DNA from: Klebsormidium nitens
Lineage: Eukaryota; Streptophyta; Klebsormidiophyceae; Klebsormidiales; Klebsormidiaceae
Direction: 5' to 3'
Assembly (NCBI GenBank): GCA_000708835.1
Contig: DF237365.1
Span: forward strand, 17,769-81,768
Length of the DNA: 64,000 nt
Position numbers and translations under genes: made by a program. Shown in pieces: positions 28,144 through 40,006 of the stretch; the stretch's first letter is position 1, and each line of letters opens with the position of its first letter. The notes below the pieces were generated by a model, which had not been told where the DNA came from, did not search any database, and was given only the letters and a program-made list of their open reading frames with translations.

Positions 28144-28603
28144 GATTCAGCTATTCGGAAGATACCATCTCAGAGAATCTTTGGAGAGCTTCAATCAATC
28201 TCAATCGATCGATGAAACATCATGAAGCACCTGAAGCGTGTACAGTGCGCGCATCTGCATTGATGTGCACAAGCATCAATCTGCATCAGACTTCCCCAGC
28301 AGAATCAAAAGATTTGATGAACATTGCACTTACCCAGCAGGATCAAAGACGTCCATCCTTGCAACCGCCCCATTTTCCCAATCCGCGCCCCTTTTGCACC
28401 TTGAGTTCTCAGCTAACAAGTCCACGACGATTGAAATGCAAACAGATACAGAAATTATAAAGTAGGCGCTCAAACACCTGCAAATTGGTCAAGGAAAGTG
28501 ATTATGACGCGAACACTTTTGGAAGGTGGTCTTGCTACCAACTGCAAAATTTTGTCTTTGCGGAATGCGAGATTTCCTTTTGCAGTGAATCTGGTAAAAA
28601 CTA

Positions 28604-28611
28604 CCACGTCA
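28604..28611 (-). promoter_or_regulatory. UPRE-like bZIP site (TGACGTGG)
   Basis: A perfect match to the TGACGTGG core bound by ATF6/XBP1-type factors in animals and, in related form, by bZIP28/bZIP60 in plants. It sits about 460 bases upstream of the BiP start codon and 670 bases upstream of GRP94. One 8-mer can arise by chance, but several related sites cluster here. Confidence 0.5.
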
Positions 28612-28886
28612 AACTGCATCTTTCAGCCAATCACAATCGACCATTTTGTGCGCGTTGACTTTTCCGACCAATCAGCTTTGACAGCCAGCCTAACCGTCTC
28701 GCTCGCGGCTCCGTCGGAATCCGTCAATCCAGAAGCATACCCCTGAAGAGGGACGCCGCCCGGGGCTCCCTTTCAAGCGCAGTGATCAGGCGTGCATGGT
28801 TGGCCGGTACTTCCCCGTTCCTCTGGGTCCTATTAGCGAGGTTCAGCGGTTATTCTCTCTGACAAGCTCCAGTCACGAAAACCAGA

Positions 28887-28899
28887 ACACGTCAATTGG
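28887..28899 (-). promoter_or_regulatory. CCAAT box abutting a TGACGTG core
   Basis: On the minus strand CCAAT is followed at once by TGACGTGT. An NF-Y site next to a bZIP core is the logic of plant and animal ER-stress elements, although the spacing differs from canonical ERSE-I and ERSE-II. Confidence 0.45.
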
Positions 28900-29282
28900 T
28901 AAACTTAGGACGGCTGCGATTCCTTGCCCAGAATCAAGTGCCAGCTGCAGCCAATCAAAACAACACAAGTAAGAAGGTTCTTTATCAATCGGGGTTGGGA
29001 CAACTGGATCCAAGTTGAGCCTTGTAGATATTGCGCCCACAAACTTCAAGAACTGTGACTTCAAAGTCGAACTTGAAATTGAACTGGAAGCCAATGCGGC
29101 TTGCTGAGGGAGTCGAGGAGATCATCTCCGAGATGCAAGAAACCTTCATGGTTGATCTCAAACAGAGTGTGTAACGTCGTAAGTGGGCACAGAAGCTGAA
29201 GCTGCTCGAATAGGGCAGCCCCTTTCTATGGTTGGAGTGGTTCAGAGGACTCCCATTACTTGCTGAATACTTCCTGGAGAGG

Positions 29283-32200
29283 ATGGAGCGGGGAAAGCTT
29301 GGCAGCCTGGTTGCACTCTTGGTTCTATGTGCATTCTTTGCAGGTGAGCAGCTGAAATTCTTGATCCTGCTTTGCAGGTTTTTGCTAATTGTTGTCAGAA
29401 AAGACATGCCGCTTTCACCATGATTTTAAACTCAATCTGAGGTTGCTAACGTTGAATGTGCCACCATGTTCAACTTACTCGAGTCCAATGCTTAGATTGC
29501 TTTACTGGTGGATTTTCATATGTTTTCTTTCTAGCAAAACAGTATCTTCGAATGCTTTCCAGGTTCTTACACAAAGGAGCAGAACGTGGCGGACTCCGCC
29601 ACTGAAACACTGAATCTCCCACCAAAGGTTGAGCTTGAGCCAAAGGTGGTCCCTAGCGCCAAAGTGACTGACCATGAAACACCTGCCCGGTGAGCTCAGA
29701 GTCTGCAAGATTGCTGTGGTGAAAGCCTTCTATAATAGTAAGCTTTTTCCGTTGTATGCTTGCCCGTTTCACACATTGATTCTCAACCTAATCAAGCAAT
29801 TATGCAATTACCTTATAACCAGCTTAGAACGCAGAGTAGTCTGCGTATCATTATGACTGGCCAGCGCAGGGCGCCATCGCTCCTAGACAAATTTACTTTT
29901 CATCATGTTTTACCTCATTGTCCTGGCACTGACTGCCTGCCCCAAATGTTTCCATGAAGCATCTCTCTTTTCTGATCGGACCGCCATTGATTCATCCAGA
30001 TATATGCACCTTATACTTGGTGGTACTTAACCCTAATGGAATGCATTGCAGGGAAGCTGCTTTGAAGCAGCAGCGAGCAGGTGGAGAGAAGTTCGAATTT
30101 CAGGCGGAGGTCAACCGGCTCATGGATATCATCATCAACAGCTTGTACTCCAACAAGGATATCTTCCTCCGCGAGCTTATCTCGAACGCATCTGATGTAA
30201 GCCACCACTCTATTGGGCTCACAGGCCAGGAAGCCATGCTCGTGTGGTTAGAAGTGACTGCAAATTCTAGTTTTAAATCCAATTATGAATCTTGCAACCA
30301 TTTCACTTCAGGAACCATCTCCATTGATCAAACAAGACACTGATTAGCGCCGTCGCCTGTCATTCCGCATCTGGCTTAATCAAGGTAGCCCCAACCTTGT
30401 GCAGGCCCTGGACAAAATTCGGTTCTTGTCCCTGACTGATCCCACCATTCTTGGTGAGGGCGAAGCTGCCAAACTGGAGATTAAGGTGCGCCCACTCTAC
30501 TATCCTCAATGTTTCCTGTGTGGTTAGATTGTTTGGAGCATGGCAGCAAGCGTTTGCTGTCTGACAGCTGCATTTCGCCCATAAATCTGTATGTACTTTG
30601 CGGCACGATCACTGAATCCCTGGAGATTGTGCGACCTCAATGTGCACAATTCCCGGAAGTTTCCACATGACTGATGTTTACGTGGTTTCTGTCTCAGATC
30701 AAACTAGACAAGGAGAATAAGATCCTAACAATTCGCGACCGGGGTATTGGGATGACCAAGGAGGACCTGATCAAGAATTTGGGAACAATCGCAAAGTCAG
30801 GCACTTCATGTGAGTACCCAGCCCTCCTCTCTCAAAAGTAGGCCCATGAGCTCAGAAGCAACGGTTTGAACTAACTTGTGGTGTATGCAAGCGCTTCTGT
30901 CAGAAGCCAAACCCCACCCATCTACCACTCTTTTGGAAACTCGTCGAAGAGCGCCGGAGGGTGATATACCTGTGGGCACTGCTTTTGTGGTCTCAACTGC
31001 GACTATTGTTGTGCAGCCTTCTTGGAGCAGATGCAGAAGGGTGGGGACCTGAACCTGATTGGGCAGTTTGGTGTTGGCTTCTACTCGGTGTATCTTGTGG
31101 CAGACACCGTGGAGGTGGTCAGCAAGCACAACACTGACAAGCAGTGAGGCCGCTTGCAATACGTTTCTACCAACGCAATCTTTAGTTAAGTTTTGAGTCT
31201 GTTTTGACGATTACGCACACCACCTCAAGTACCAGACACAACGTGCGATAAGTGGTACAGTTTTCCTGGCCTCTATGTTTGCCACCTGTCGCATCAGCTT
31301 GTCTATTGACCGACTTTTGGTCGAACGTCCATATATATCTTACTTGATAAGCTTGTGTTTTCAGCTGTCCTTCGATTACTTGATCCATGCTGGTTGTGCG
31401 GCCACTGGGATAATGTTCTTCGCGTGTGGCAGGTGGGTGTGGGAGTCCCAAGCGGACGGCAGCTTCACGGTATACGAGGACGCAGATGGGGAGTCCCTAG
31501 AGCGAGGCACGGAGATCAGGATCCACCTCAAGGACGAAGCCTCCGAGTATGCTGACGAGGACAAGCTCAAGGTAGGCGACCCAGCAATTGCTGCTGTGGC
31601 TGGGATGGGCGGGAAGAGCTTCTTCTTCTTCTTCTTCTTCTTGCTCTGAGTCATCTGGAGAAACGTTTGTTAGGCCAGTCTAGAAGGACCACCCGTTTGC
31701 TTGTTGTTGAGAAACCGACACGATGCCAGTGGTCAATTGGAACCGTCATATTCTTGCAACAGATCAAAATAGATCAGAGTCGATTGCTCGGGGGCTGACG
31801 CCGCGCTGTGCTGTCCAGGCCCTGGTGAGCCGCTACTCGCAGTTTATCAACTTCCCCATCTCGCTGTGGGCCAGCAAGGAGGTGGACAAGGAGGTACCGG
31901 TGGAAGAGGAGGAGGAGGTCGAGGATGATGTGGCAGACAGCAAGGACGAGGAGGAAAGCACGGAAGAGGAAGAAGAGGAGGTGGAGGAGGAAGACAGTGA
32001 GTGCTTTTAACCTGCCTCGATCAATCTGAATGGTACAAGGATTGGCGTAAATGCAAGAAGGCCCGCTTGTCATTTCTTTTCTCGTCCTTGGAGACGTTTC
32101 TGCTTCCTTCAGCGGCTGTTGTAGCTCAGTAGGTGCTATTACCAGCCTGCACGCCATCCGTTCCAGGCGCTATGGCCTACGAATGAGAATAAGCGAACAT

Positions 32201-35200
32201 TGGGGAAGGCAAAAGCCGGCAACGAACTTCCCCGTTTTCGCGGTTGCATCAAAGTTGTGTCTGCCGGTGCAGAGCCGAAGACAAAGACAACCAAGGAGAC
32301 AGTGTGGGACTGGGAGCTGCTGAACGATGTGAAGCCGGTGTGGTTGCGCAGCCCCAAGGATGTTCCCGACGAGGACTACGTCAAGTTCTACCAGTCGCTT
32401 ACCAAGGTCAGGAAGGATACAGTGCACGTGTCACCCCCGACTTGTAGTGCTCTTTCTTGCCCGTCTTATTAGTGCTTCTCCTACAGAAACGAAATGACAG
32501 AGGGCGTCTTTGTCAGGCGTTACAATAGAACCAACAATAAATCTCGATAGTGAGGAGTAAAGGCGCAGGAAGCCATATACAGCACTTGGTGCTTGCTCCG
32601 CATCGATTGCTCTTATAATACTGGTGCCTTACTATCTTCCTCGTTGAGAGCCCGATACAGAGGCTTCTAGAATGGACGTTATGCAACCACTCTATGCTTC
32701 ACGTTATTAGCGCCTTCCGAGCCCTTCTCCCTGCTGCTGCTGAAATCTTCCCTCGACCATGTTCACAGGAATCGTGGGCGAAGCCCATGTCGTGGGCGCA
32801 CTTCAACGCGGAGGGCGACGTGGAGTTCAAGGCGATCCTGTACATCCCGGCCTCGGCGCCGCCCCAGTTCTACGACAACTACTACACCATCAGCCCCGAC
32901 GTGAAGCTGTACGTGCGCCGTGTCTTTATCAGCGACGACTTCGACGACCTCCTGCCGCGCTACCTCATCTTCCTCAAGGTGAAGCGCTGCACAGGAGCCA
33001 AGTTGCGGATACCGCGTGCTTTGCGATTTCAATATAGGACGGTGCCGCTGCTTCAGCTTGGACTGCTTCGGTCATAGTCTCCGCTCCGTCGCTATGTGTT
33101 GATCAACTATGCCAAAGGCTTCTCTGCAGACTGGCTTTCCTGTGAATCACTTTCGCTGTTTTTCTACCCTTTGAGCGCTTGAGCAAAGACGGCCCATTTG
33201 AAAAAGGCATGTTGGGCCGTTACTTCGGACAGACTTTGCTTATCGGTATTCGAGGGTGATGCAAGGTTGCTTCGCCGATGCCCGCTTCGAAACTGCTTCG
33301 CTTGTGGCCTTTGGTTTTATTCTTCTCCCCTTTGTTTGCAGGGTATTGTGGACAGCGACACGCTGCCGCTGAACGTGAGCCGCGAGATGCTGCAGCAGCA
33401 CAGCGCCCTGAAGCTGATCAAGAAGAAGCTGGTGCGCAAGGCGCTCGACATGATCCGCAAGATTGCGGAAGACGACGAGGACGACACCAAGAAGGGCGCC
33501 GACGACGACGAAGCAGGCAAGCGCCTGATATCTCGTTTGAAAATGAAGTCTTAGCGTTGGCAACGTGCCAGTCGGACTCATCTTTCGACCTGCTTTTCGT
33601 CCTTGGACACTATCTTAGAAGGTATTGCAGATTCTGACGTAGGGGGGTTGCTTGTGTCGTAAGTCTCGATCTCGGGCCAATGAAACATTGAGAGTCGGTT
33701 CGGACCGGCAAGCAGCGGAGTTTGTTGCCTACGTTGCGCCTGGTGAGAAGATGCATTTCTTTCTGGACTACCGATTCCCACTTGTGGTGATGTCGAGTTT
33801 GTTGGTGGGCATGCAGAGAGCGCTGACAAGGGTTCCAAGGACCCTGAGGCACGCGGCAAGTATGCCAAGTTCTGGGGGCAGTACGGCAAGGCCATCAAGC
33901 TGGGCATCATTGAGGACGCCTCCAACAGGGTCCGACTCGCCAAGCTCCTCCGGGTGCACACGTGAGCACGCCACCGCTAGCTTGGATTTTTTCTGGCTAA
34001 GGTTTGCCGCGGTACTGACGGCAACAGCCCGTAGATTTGAGGTGGGCGGCAGGGAGTAAAGGGTTTTGCTTGCGGGATTCTTCCATGCTGCTTCGCACTT
34101 TTCTTGGCTGTGCACTCCGGGATTGAAACTGATACTCTCAGCGAAACATACTATCAAGGGGAGCTTTGGGCAAGTTGATTATTTGGATCTCGCCTCTTGG
34201 CAAAGCGCTGGAAAGGCAGGCTCTCTTCGCCGGTGGATCGACGTTGTCGATTGGCCAAGTGACAGCTGCTGAAGGAGTTGTCTGCACCTTGCTTCTGGTG
34301 GAACGCCTCATTTTCAAATACCTCGAGATAACCACTGAGCATAACTCATACATCGTTCTTGAGTCTGCCTCGTACACTTGCCGCCACCTGATCTTTTTCA
34401 ACCCTGCTCGTGGATTGGCCCTCCTGCGTGTGCTGAACTGGCACATCCCGGTTCTGCTGGTGCAGGTCCAAGTCTGGCGACAAGCTGACGAGCTTGGAGG
34501 AGTACGTGTCACGCATGAAGCCGGGTCAGAAGCAGCTCTACTTCATCTCGGGGGAGAGCAAGGAGCAGCTCGCGCAGTCGCCCTTCGTGGAGAAGCTCCT
34601 CAAGAAGGACTACGAGGTGCGTGCCTCCCTGCGCACCTAGCCACCACATACACTTCGCAGGTGCTTTGGAAATGCTCCGCAGCAGGTGCAAGATAGGGTA
34701 TGCCTTGTCGTGAGCATCCCGCATCAGCTGGGCTGTGCCAATGCTGTCAGTCTCGATATCGTTGGCATGCACGAGTGCCACCTGCGCTCGCCTGTACGTC
34801 AACCGTTTTCACTTCCGGTTCTAGTCGCTCGGGAGTCGCTCTCTTTGTCTGCCCTGTTCCGAGTTATTCAAAACGCGCCATTGCGCTGCTTCAGGTGATC
34901 TACTTCACGGACCCCATCGACGAGTACGTGACGGGGCAGCTGACGGAGTTCGACGACAAGAAGTTCCAGGACGCGACCAAGGAGGACCTCAAGGTGGGCG
35001 AGCGGGACGAGGACGAGAAGAAGAAGTTCAAGGAGACCAAGGAGGAGTTCAAGGACCTCACCAAGTGGTGGAAGGTGAGCGCGCCGCGTGCCAGTCTGCG
35101 CACAGGAGCCAAGGGCCGCGCCTCCCGGGAGTCCTCCCTTCTTTGTCTGTGGCATTCTTGCTTCGTTTTTGGATTGATCCGATCCGCTCCTGGAAAAGGT

Positions 35201-36520
35201 GCCGACGCAAAGGATCTTCATTTTTGGCCCGTTATTTTACCAAGTCCTCCACCCTTCAAGGCTTGTGTCGACAAGTTCGGGACGGGAGGCGTCTTCCATT
35301 TCATTAGCACCACAGCAATATCGGGGACGGAACCTGCACCGATAGGCACCAGTCGGAACCAATTTCCCCGAAGGCAAAAGCATCCTCGATGTGAGCAGAG
35401 TGTCGAGGCGTCTCGGGCTCTCCTCTCCTTGCAGCCGACTAGTGTGTGCTAGTCTCCTTACTTTTCTGTGCTCTCGGTGCTTCCCCGCAGGACGTGCTGG
35501 GCGGGTCGGAGGTGGAGGGCGTGAAGGTGAGCAAGCGGCTGCACCGCACGCCGTGCGTGGTGGTGACTTCCAAGTACGGCTGGAGCGCCAACATGGAGCG
35601 GCTCATGAAGGCGCAGGCCATGGCTGACGACAGCAAGCACGCGTACATGAAGGGCCGCCGCACGCTCGAGATCAACGCGAACCACCCGCTCATCCGGGAG
35701 CTCAAAGCCAAGGTCGCGGCGGACCCCGAGGTGAGGAACCGGAAACGGTCTCGGCCACACTCTGTACTGAGAGTTCAGCCCTTTGGACGGCTGGGGTTGG
35801 TAAAAGATTGGAAAGAGCGCATACGACGTAGCTCATCCCGTCGTGATAGTTGGCATGCTCGAGCGGAAAGATGTTTCCGAGTACGAGTGGGCTTTATTAT
35901 GAACCAGCGAGCTTTCTTGAGACGAGAGGGCATAGTACAAGGGAGGATTCCGCTCCAGGTAGGCCGTTGCAGGAGAGGAGCAGCTTCTGGCCTCGTGGTG
36001 GAACGAGGCGGGAATGAGGACTTGGACTCAAATTCCCTATCTGCTCCACTCGTGTCAGAGCTGTTGTTACATGCGGGGCTAGCCATGGACCGTCCCCGTT
36101 CCTAGCAGGGCACCTCCTTTTGGGGATTTGAATGCTTGTTTCAGGTTTCAAGCTGCAACCTTTCTTCCTCACGACAAAAGGTCCATAGAGTCCAACTTAT
36201 GCCGTCTTTCACAGGACGAGAGCGCCAAGGATTCAGCGAAGCTGATCTACGAAACGGCGCTGCTGGAAAGTGGGTTTGCGCTGGACAAGCCGAAGGAGTT
36301 TGCGGCCAGGTTATACGAGGTCATCCAGAAGGACCTGGGCGTTGACGCGGGTGACTTCGCCGGTGTTGAGGAAGCGGAGGAGGACGAACCGGAGGAGCCC
36401 ACCAAGGAGGCTGAGGCCGAAACACCAGCAGACGAGGCTGATGTCGAAGTGACGTCAGCGAAGGATGAGGAGGTTGAGGGCGCGGACGAGCCGTCGAAGT
36501 TGGAAAAGGACGAGTTGTAA
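29283..36520 (+). CDS. ER lumenal Hsp90, GRP94/endoplasmin (SHEPHERD-like)
   Basis: This ATP-dependent ER chaperone acts with BiP on secreted and receptor proteins. The sixteen coding exons are 29283-29343, 29563-29689, 30052-30196, 30405-30485, 30698-30809, 31017-31143, 31433-31571, 31819-31996, 32273-32406, 32769-32978, 33342-33516, 33817-33961, 34466-34616, 34895-35074, 35491-35730 and 36215-36520. They give about 836 residues. Exon 1 is almost exactly the signal peptide ([13 protein letters not shown]). The N-domain shows [22 protein letters not shown] and GQFGVGFYS. An acidic Glu-rich linker lies near 290-325. The middle domain has [12 protein letters not shown], and the tail ends EKDEL, a KDEL retrieval signal. 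The intron after exon 11 appears to be GC-AG (CAG|GCAAGC); a GT alternative about 20 bases downstream is less consensus-like. Confidence 0.96.
31619..31642. repeat. (TTC)n microsatellite in a GRP94 intron
   Basis: About eight uninterrupted TTC units lie in the intron between exons 7 and 8. They are followed by TTGCTC and are not coding in the model. Confidence 0.85.
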
Positions 36521-37436
36521 GGGATAGCTTTGAAGACCTGTGCGGAAGGAAAGGTTTCTGGTCGAGTGCTTCCACTGGTCTGCTCGGTTTTCAACGAAGA
36601 ACCTCAGTCCTGGCGGTCGCCAGGTTTCTGAGTGAATTGTCGATTGTCACATCATCTGCCGATCAGTGACCGTTACAGCGCCCTGCATTCATTGCGAGGG
36701 TCCATCAGCATGGCATAAGCCTGGCTGGACAAGTGGCTTGGGTCTGCTGCAGTTTGGCCGCTCTTGACAACCTGGCTGCCCTATCTTACATACTGTAGAG
36801 GTATCGAACGCATTGCACTAGCGGTCCTGCCAGCTTGAAAGATGCCACTGTTTGTGCATGTTGTCAACTTCAATATCCGGTGACAAACTCGCTCTTGACT
36901 ACCTGCACCAATGCACATATGCAGGACGTATTATGTCAGCCGCTGGGGAAAACATACACGCACAATCCAGTACGTAATCCAACATCTCCAGTTTTGGATA
37001 TGTGCATCTGATTACAGAGTTGATTACTTCAGAGTTCTACGGTCGAATCATATCTTGTAAAGTTGGGTCGAAAAGTAACTAACTATCAATGCATGTGAGT
37101 CTGCTCGGCATGCTACCTCACATGGTGGCGCATATCAATCGCGTGCATGGAAGCATGTCGGACTCAACCAAACGTGGTCACCTCCGACCAAGACGCCCGG
37201 CGCCGCCACACGCTTCTATGTATTTTGTATGTTGCTCATGCTAGCATGTGACTCGAGTCCCAGGGAAGTCATGCATCACATGTCACTTGCCTTGATCCAT
37301 GATCGCTGTGCATGATCCGACGTTCGAAACTGACACAGCTCGTCTATTGGCATGGCATGGCGCACTTTGGCCGCGTTGACGTGTCCTGCGATCAATCATT
37401 CAGTCATTTGAACAAATTACCATGGTGGGTATCGGC
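36521..37436. other. 3' flank of GRP94, no gene seen
   Basis: This contains the GRP94 3' UTR and then spacer running up to the assembly gap. No splice-supported exon or RNA gene was recognised. Confidence 0.5.
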
Positions 37437-37801
37437 NNNNNNNNNNNNNNNNNNNNNNNNNNNNNNNNNNNNNNNNNNNNNNNNNNNNNNNNNNNNNNNN
37501 NNNNNNNNNNNNNNNNNNNNNNNNNNNNNNNNNNNNNNNNNNNNNNNNNNNNNNNNNNNNNNNNNNNNNNNNNNNNNNNNNNNNNNNNNNNNNNNNNNNN
37601 NNNNNNNNNNNNNNNNNNNNNNNNNNNNNNNNNNNNNNNNNNNNNNNNNNNNNNNNNNNNNNNNNNNNNNNNNNNNNNNNNNNNNNNNNNNNNNNNNNNN
37701 NNNNNNNNNNNNNNNNNNNNNNNNNNNNNNNNNNNNNNNNNNNNNNNNNNNNNNNNNNNNNNNNNNNNNNNNNNNNNNNNNNNNNNNNNNNNNNNNNNNN
37801 N
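37437..37801. other. Assembly gap (365 N)
   Basis: A run of undetermined bases. Open frames crossing it are artefacts. The true length may differ from the number of N. Confidence 0.99.
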
Positions 37802-38039
37802 ATTACCTTGGACTACGGTAATTGACTTCATGTTCTTATCAACATGTAAGTTTGCATGAGGCTTGCAGGACTCGTGGCAGGCCACTGAGTAGTGGGGTGC
37901 ATGCTGCGTCAAATGAAGGCAGGGTTCGGATTGAAAACAGTAGAGCGCAGCGGGCCAGAACCAATATGGCCAAACATGATAGTGGGCGCTTTATTCAATG
38001 TAAAAGGCGCGCGGAGGATGTACCGGTGTTGCAGCCTCC

Positions 38040-39450
38040 GCAATGGTTGGTACAAGTTTGGGTACAGTGATTTGGGTTGCCGTCTCGGCCGACAGCATGT
38101 ACCACAGGTAGGTACCGTTAGGTAGGTACACCATGTCTGTCGTATCTCTACCCCCCAGGGAGGGTCTGTCTCGCGGTGCGAAACCTAGCCCGGCAAAATC
38201 GACGGTCTGACCTTGGCTAGGTGACCCCGGGCTAGTTGAAGCCTGTATGATGACATGATGCCGTAGGCTCATAAGCAGTTTCGGTATGCCGGGGCCGGGG
38301 TCATTTAATTTATTGCGAATGCTATCTGTCCCAAGTATCTCTACCAACCCGCATGTAGCTTCAATTATCAAGTTAAAAACCGCTCTTTCAAGGCCCGGGC
38401 TCGGACCTCCGGCCATTCTTGCCAAACCGTTGCATCGTAGCGGGATCGTAGTCTGCTTTTATCCATAAATTCGGTTGCACGCTGAAATAGACGGGTGACA
38501 GGGGTGAATCTGGAGACTACCCTAGCAAGAATATTCTGAGTGTCCACACATGCAGGTCACAGATTCCAGACAACCGGACTTCTCGGCGGTACCCGGTACC
38601 GGTCGGCGGTGCTGCTGCCCTACAGTACGGTAACTGAAACCTGGCCGCTCCTAACTCATGTGTCCCGAGTAGGTACCTTAATTCTAATACCGTATATTCT
38701 ACAGTATTAGACTCCAAGATTGCAAGCATCGGACCGTGGACGGTTCGTATATGGTACCTACTAGGTAGTACTCGGTGGCGCAAAACGGACAAAGCAGCCG
38801 AACTTTTCTTGGGAAAACGTTGCGGACGCTGGTTTGCTACTGATCGGACCTGGAACCGCCGGCAAGCAACCGGGGCCCTCTGAGACATTAGGGTTATGTT
38901 GGAAGCCTGTGACGGTTTGTTAGGGTCGTGCCACCTTACTCTTACTGCACTACGATTAGGGTTTACACTAACGGCTTAGGCATATTCTTAGGTTTTTTGT
39001 GTTGGTGAGGTTCCCGGTAGTCTGAATCAGTGCCCAGTTAGTCAAACTGGACGGTGTCCGCGTGCCTCTTGCGTGGCCTACTAGGTACCGTACTCAGTGG
39101 ATCCAGTAGAGCCTGGTTTCCGGCCGCCCTCCTTGGTCGGACTTCATGATCCATCATACGGTACCTACCTATACCGTAGATACCGGTACCGTGTTCAGTA
39201 CGCATGGTACCTGTTCGCTTGTACAGTTAAAGGGTACCTATCTTGTACAGTGCTTACACGGTACCTTGCACATCCCGGTTCACCGGCCGGCACAAAGTCA
39301 CTCCGCCGACAGAGCTTCTTACCTACCGGTATTACTTCATTGCGGGATCCCCCTGCGTGCTCAAGCGTATCTAGGTACTTAAATTGCACAGCGTAGTACC
39401 AAGTAGTACCAAGTATAGTAGGTACCTCTAGAGTTATCTTCCTGTCCCTT
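38040..39450. repeat. GGTACC / TAGGTACC-rich low-complexity block
   Basis: About ten or more GGTACC hexamers occur within 1.4 kb, many extended to TAGGTACC or GGTACCTA, plus related GTACCGTA and AGTACCAAGTA words. Chance expectation for one hexamer is well under one per kb. There is no fixed period, so it looks like a decayed repeat array or an old mobile element. Confidence 0.6.
38858..39020. repeat. Dispersed repeat, copy 2
   Basis: It begins CCGGCAAGCAACCGGGGCCCTC, continues with ACATTAGGGTT, several TTAGGGT words and CTTAGGTTTTTTGTGT, and ends at a GGTTCCCGGTAG. The order matches 890-1025, where the corresponding words are CCGGCGAGCAACCGGG, ACATTAGGGT, TAGGTTTTTAGTGTG and CCCGGTACTTCC. 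Confidence 0.5.
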
Positions 39451-40006
39451 GTCATGATTGACGATCACACTGTATGACACCAACAATGCTTTGCCTGTTT
39501 GGGTCCAGTCACGAGTGACTCCAGTCACCAGTGTCCAGGAGGTAGAGGTCTTTGGCGATCACCATTCCGCGCTGAAGAATACCTACCTATCTAGCTGTGG
39601 GCTCTAAAGGTGCCGTAGTCTGACACATCACGACAAGAGCTGTATCCAGGCTCCGGCAGGGCGACAGACTCCAGAGTCGAAGTGAAACACCGCCTTCACT
39701 GCCGTTGACAGCCTGAGCATTACGCTATACCAGATTCGATTCCCGAATCAGCAACTACCTAGCCCGGCTCTGCACTGATTGAGATGAGTTCCGAAGTCTC
39801 CACAATGGCGACATCTTTGAGCACTCATGATCCACTTGGCATCTGCAGATGCACAGTACAGCCGACTGCTCAGAAATACAGTCGGAAGCCCCCACATTCT
39901 TGCCACTGCCAGATACATGAAACGGAGAACAAAAGCTTGCAGAAGCTTCTCGTGTTGATTACTTCCGAGATACCTTTCCAAAACGAGCTGCATCCCAATC
40001 CTTCTC

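Larger units (their letters stand above)
28144..29282. promoter_or_regulatory. Shared divergent promoter region of BiP and GRP94 with UPR-like elements
   Basis: This 1.14-kb spacer separates the start codons of two ER chaperone genes transcribed away from each other. On the minus strand 28604-28611 reads TGACGTGG, the UPRE core. At 28887-28899 the minus strand reads CCAAT directly followed by TGACGTGT. On the plus strand 28504-28511 reads ATGACGCG, like the core of Arabidopsis pUPRE-II. CCAAT boxes lie at 28627, 28668 and 28951 (+) and at 28484 and 28895 (-). A perfect ERSE (CCAAT-N9-CCACG) was not found. These bZIP and NF-Y type sites fit coordinated ER-stress induction of both genes; that is inference. 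Confidence 0.65.
37802..40006. other. Gene-poor, repeat-like block upstream of the PhoX gene
   Basis: This contains a GGTACC-rich stretch (about 38040-39450) and a dispersed-repeat copy (about 38858-39020). A 144-codon minus-strand open frame at 37991-38425 has no recognised similarity. The last few hundred bases should be the promoter and 5' UTR of the PhoX-like gene. No convincing host gene was found. Confidence 0.5.

Noticed and set aside
32105-32175. tRNA-like A box (GTAGCTCAGTAGG) inside a GRP94 intron
   Set aside because: No matching B box (GGTTCGANTCC) follows at the right distance and the ends do not pair into an acceptor stem.
37312-37912. Long open frames across the N block
   Set aside because: They consist almost wholly of undetermined bases and are artefacts of the gap.
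37991-38425. 144-codon minus-strand open frame
   Set aside because: It has no recognisable domain, no splice context and lies in a repeat-like block, so it is not called as a gene.
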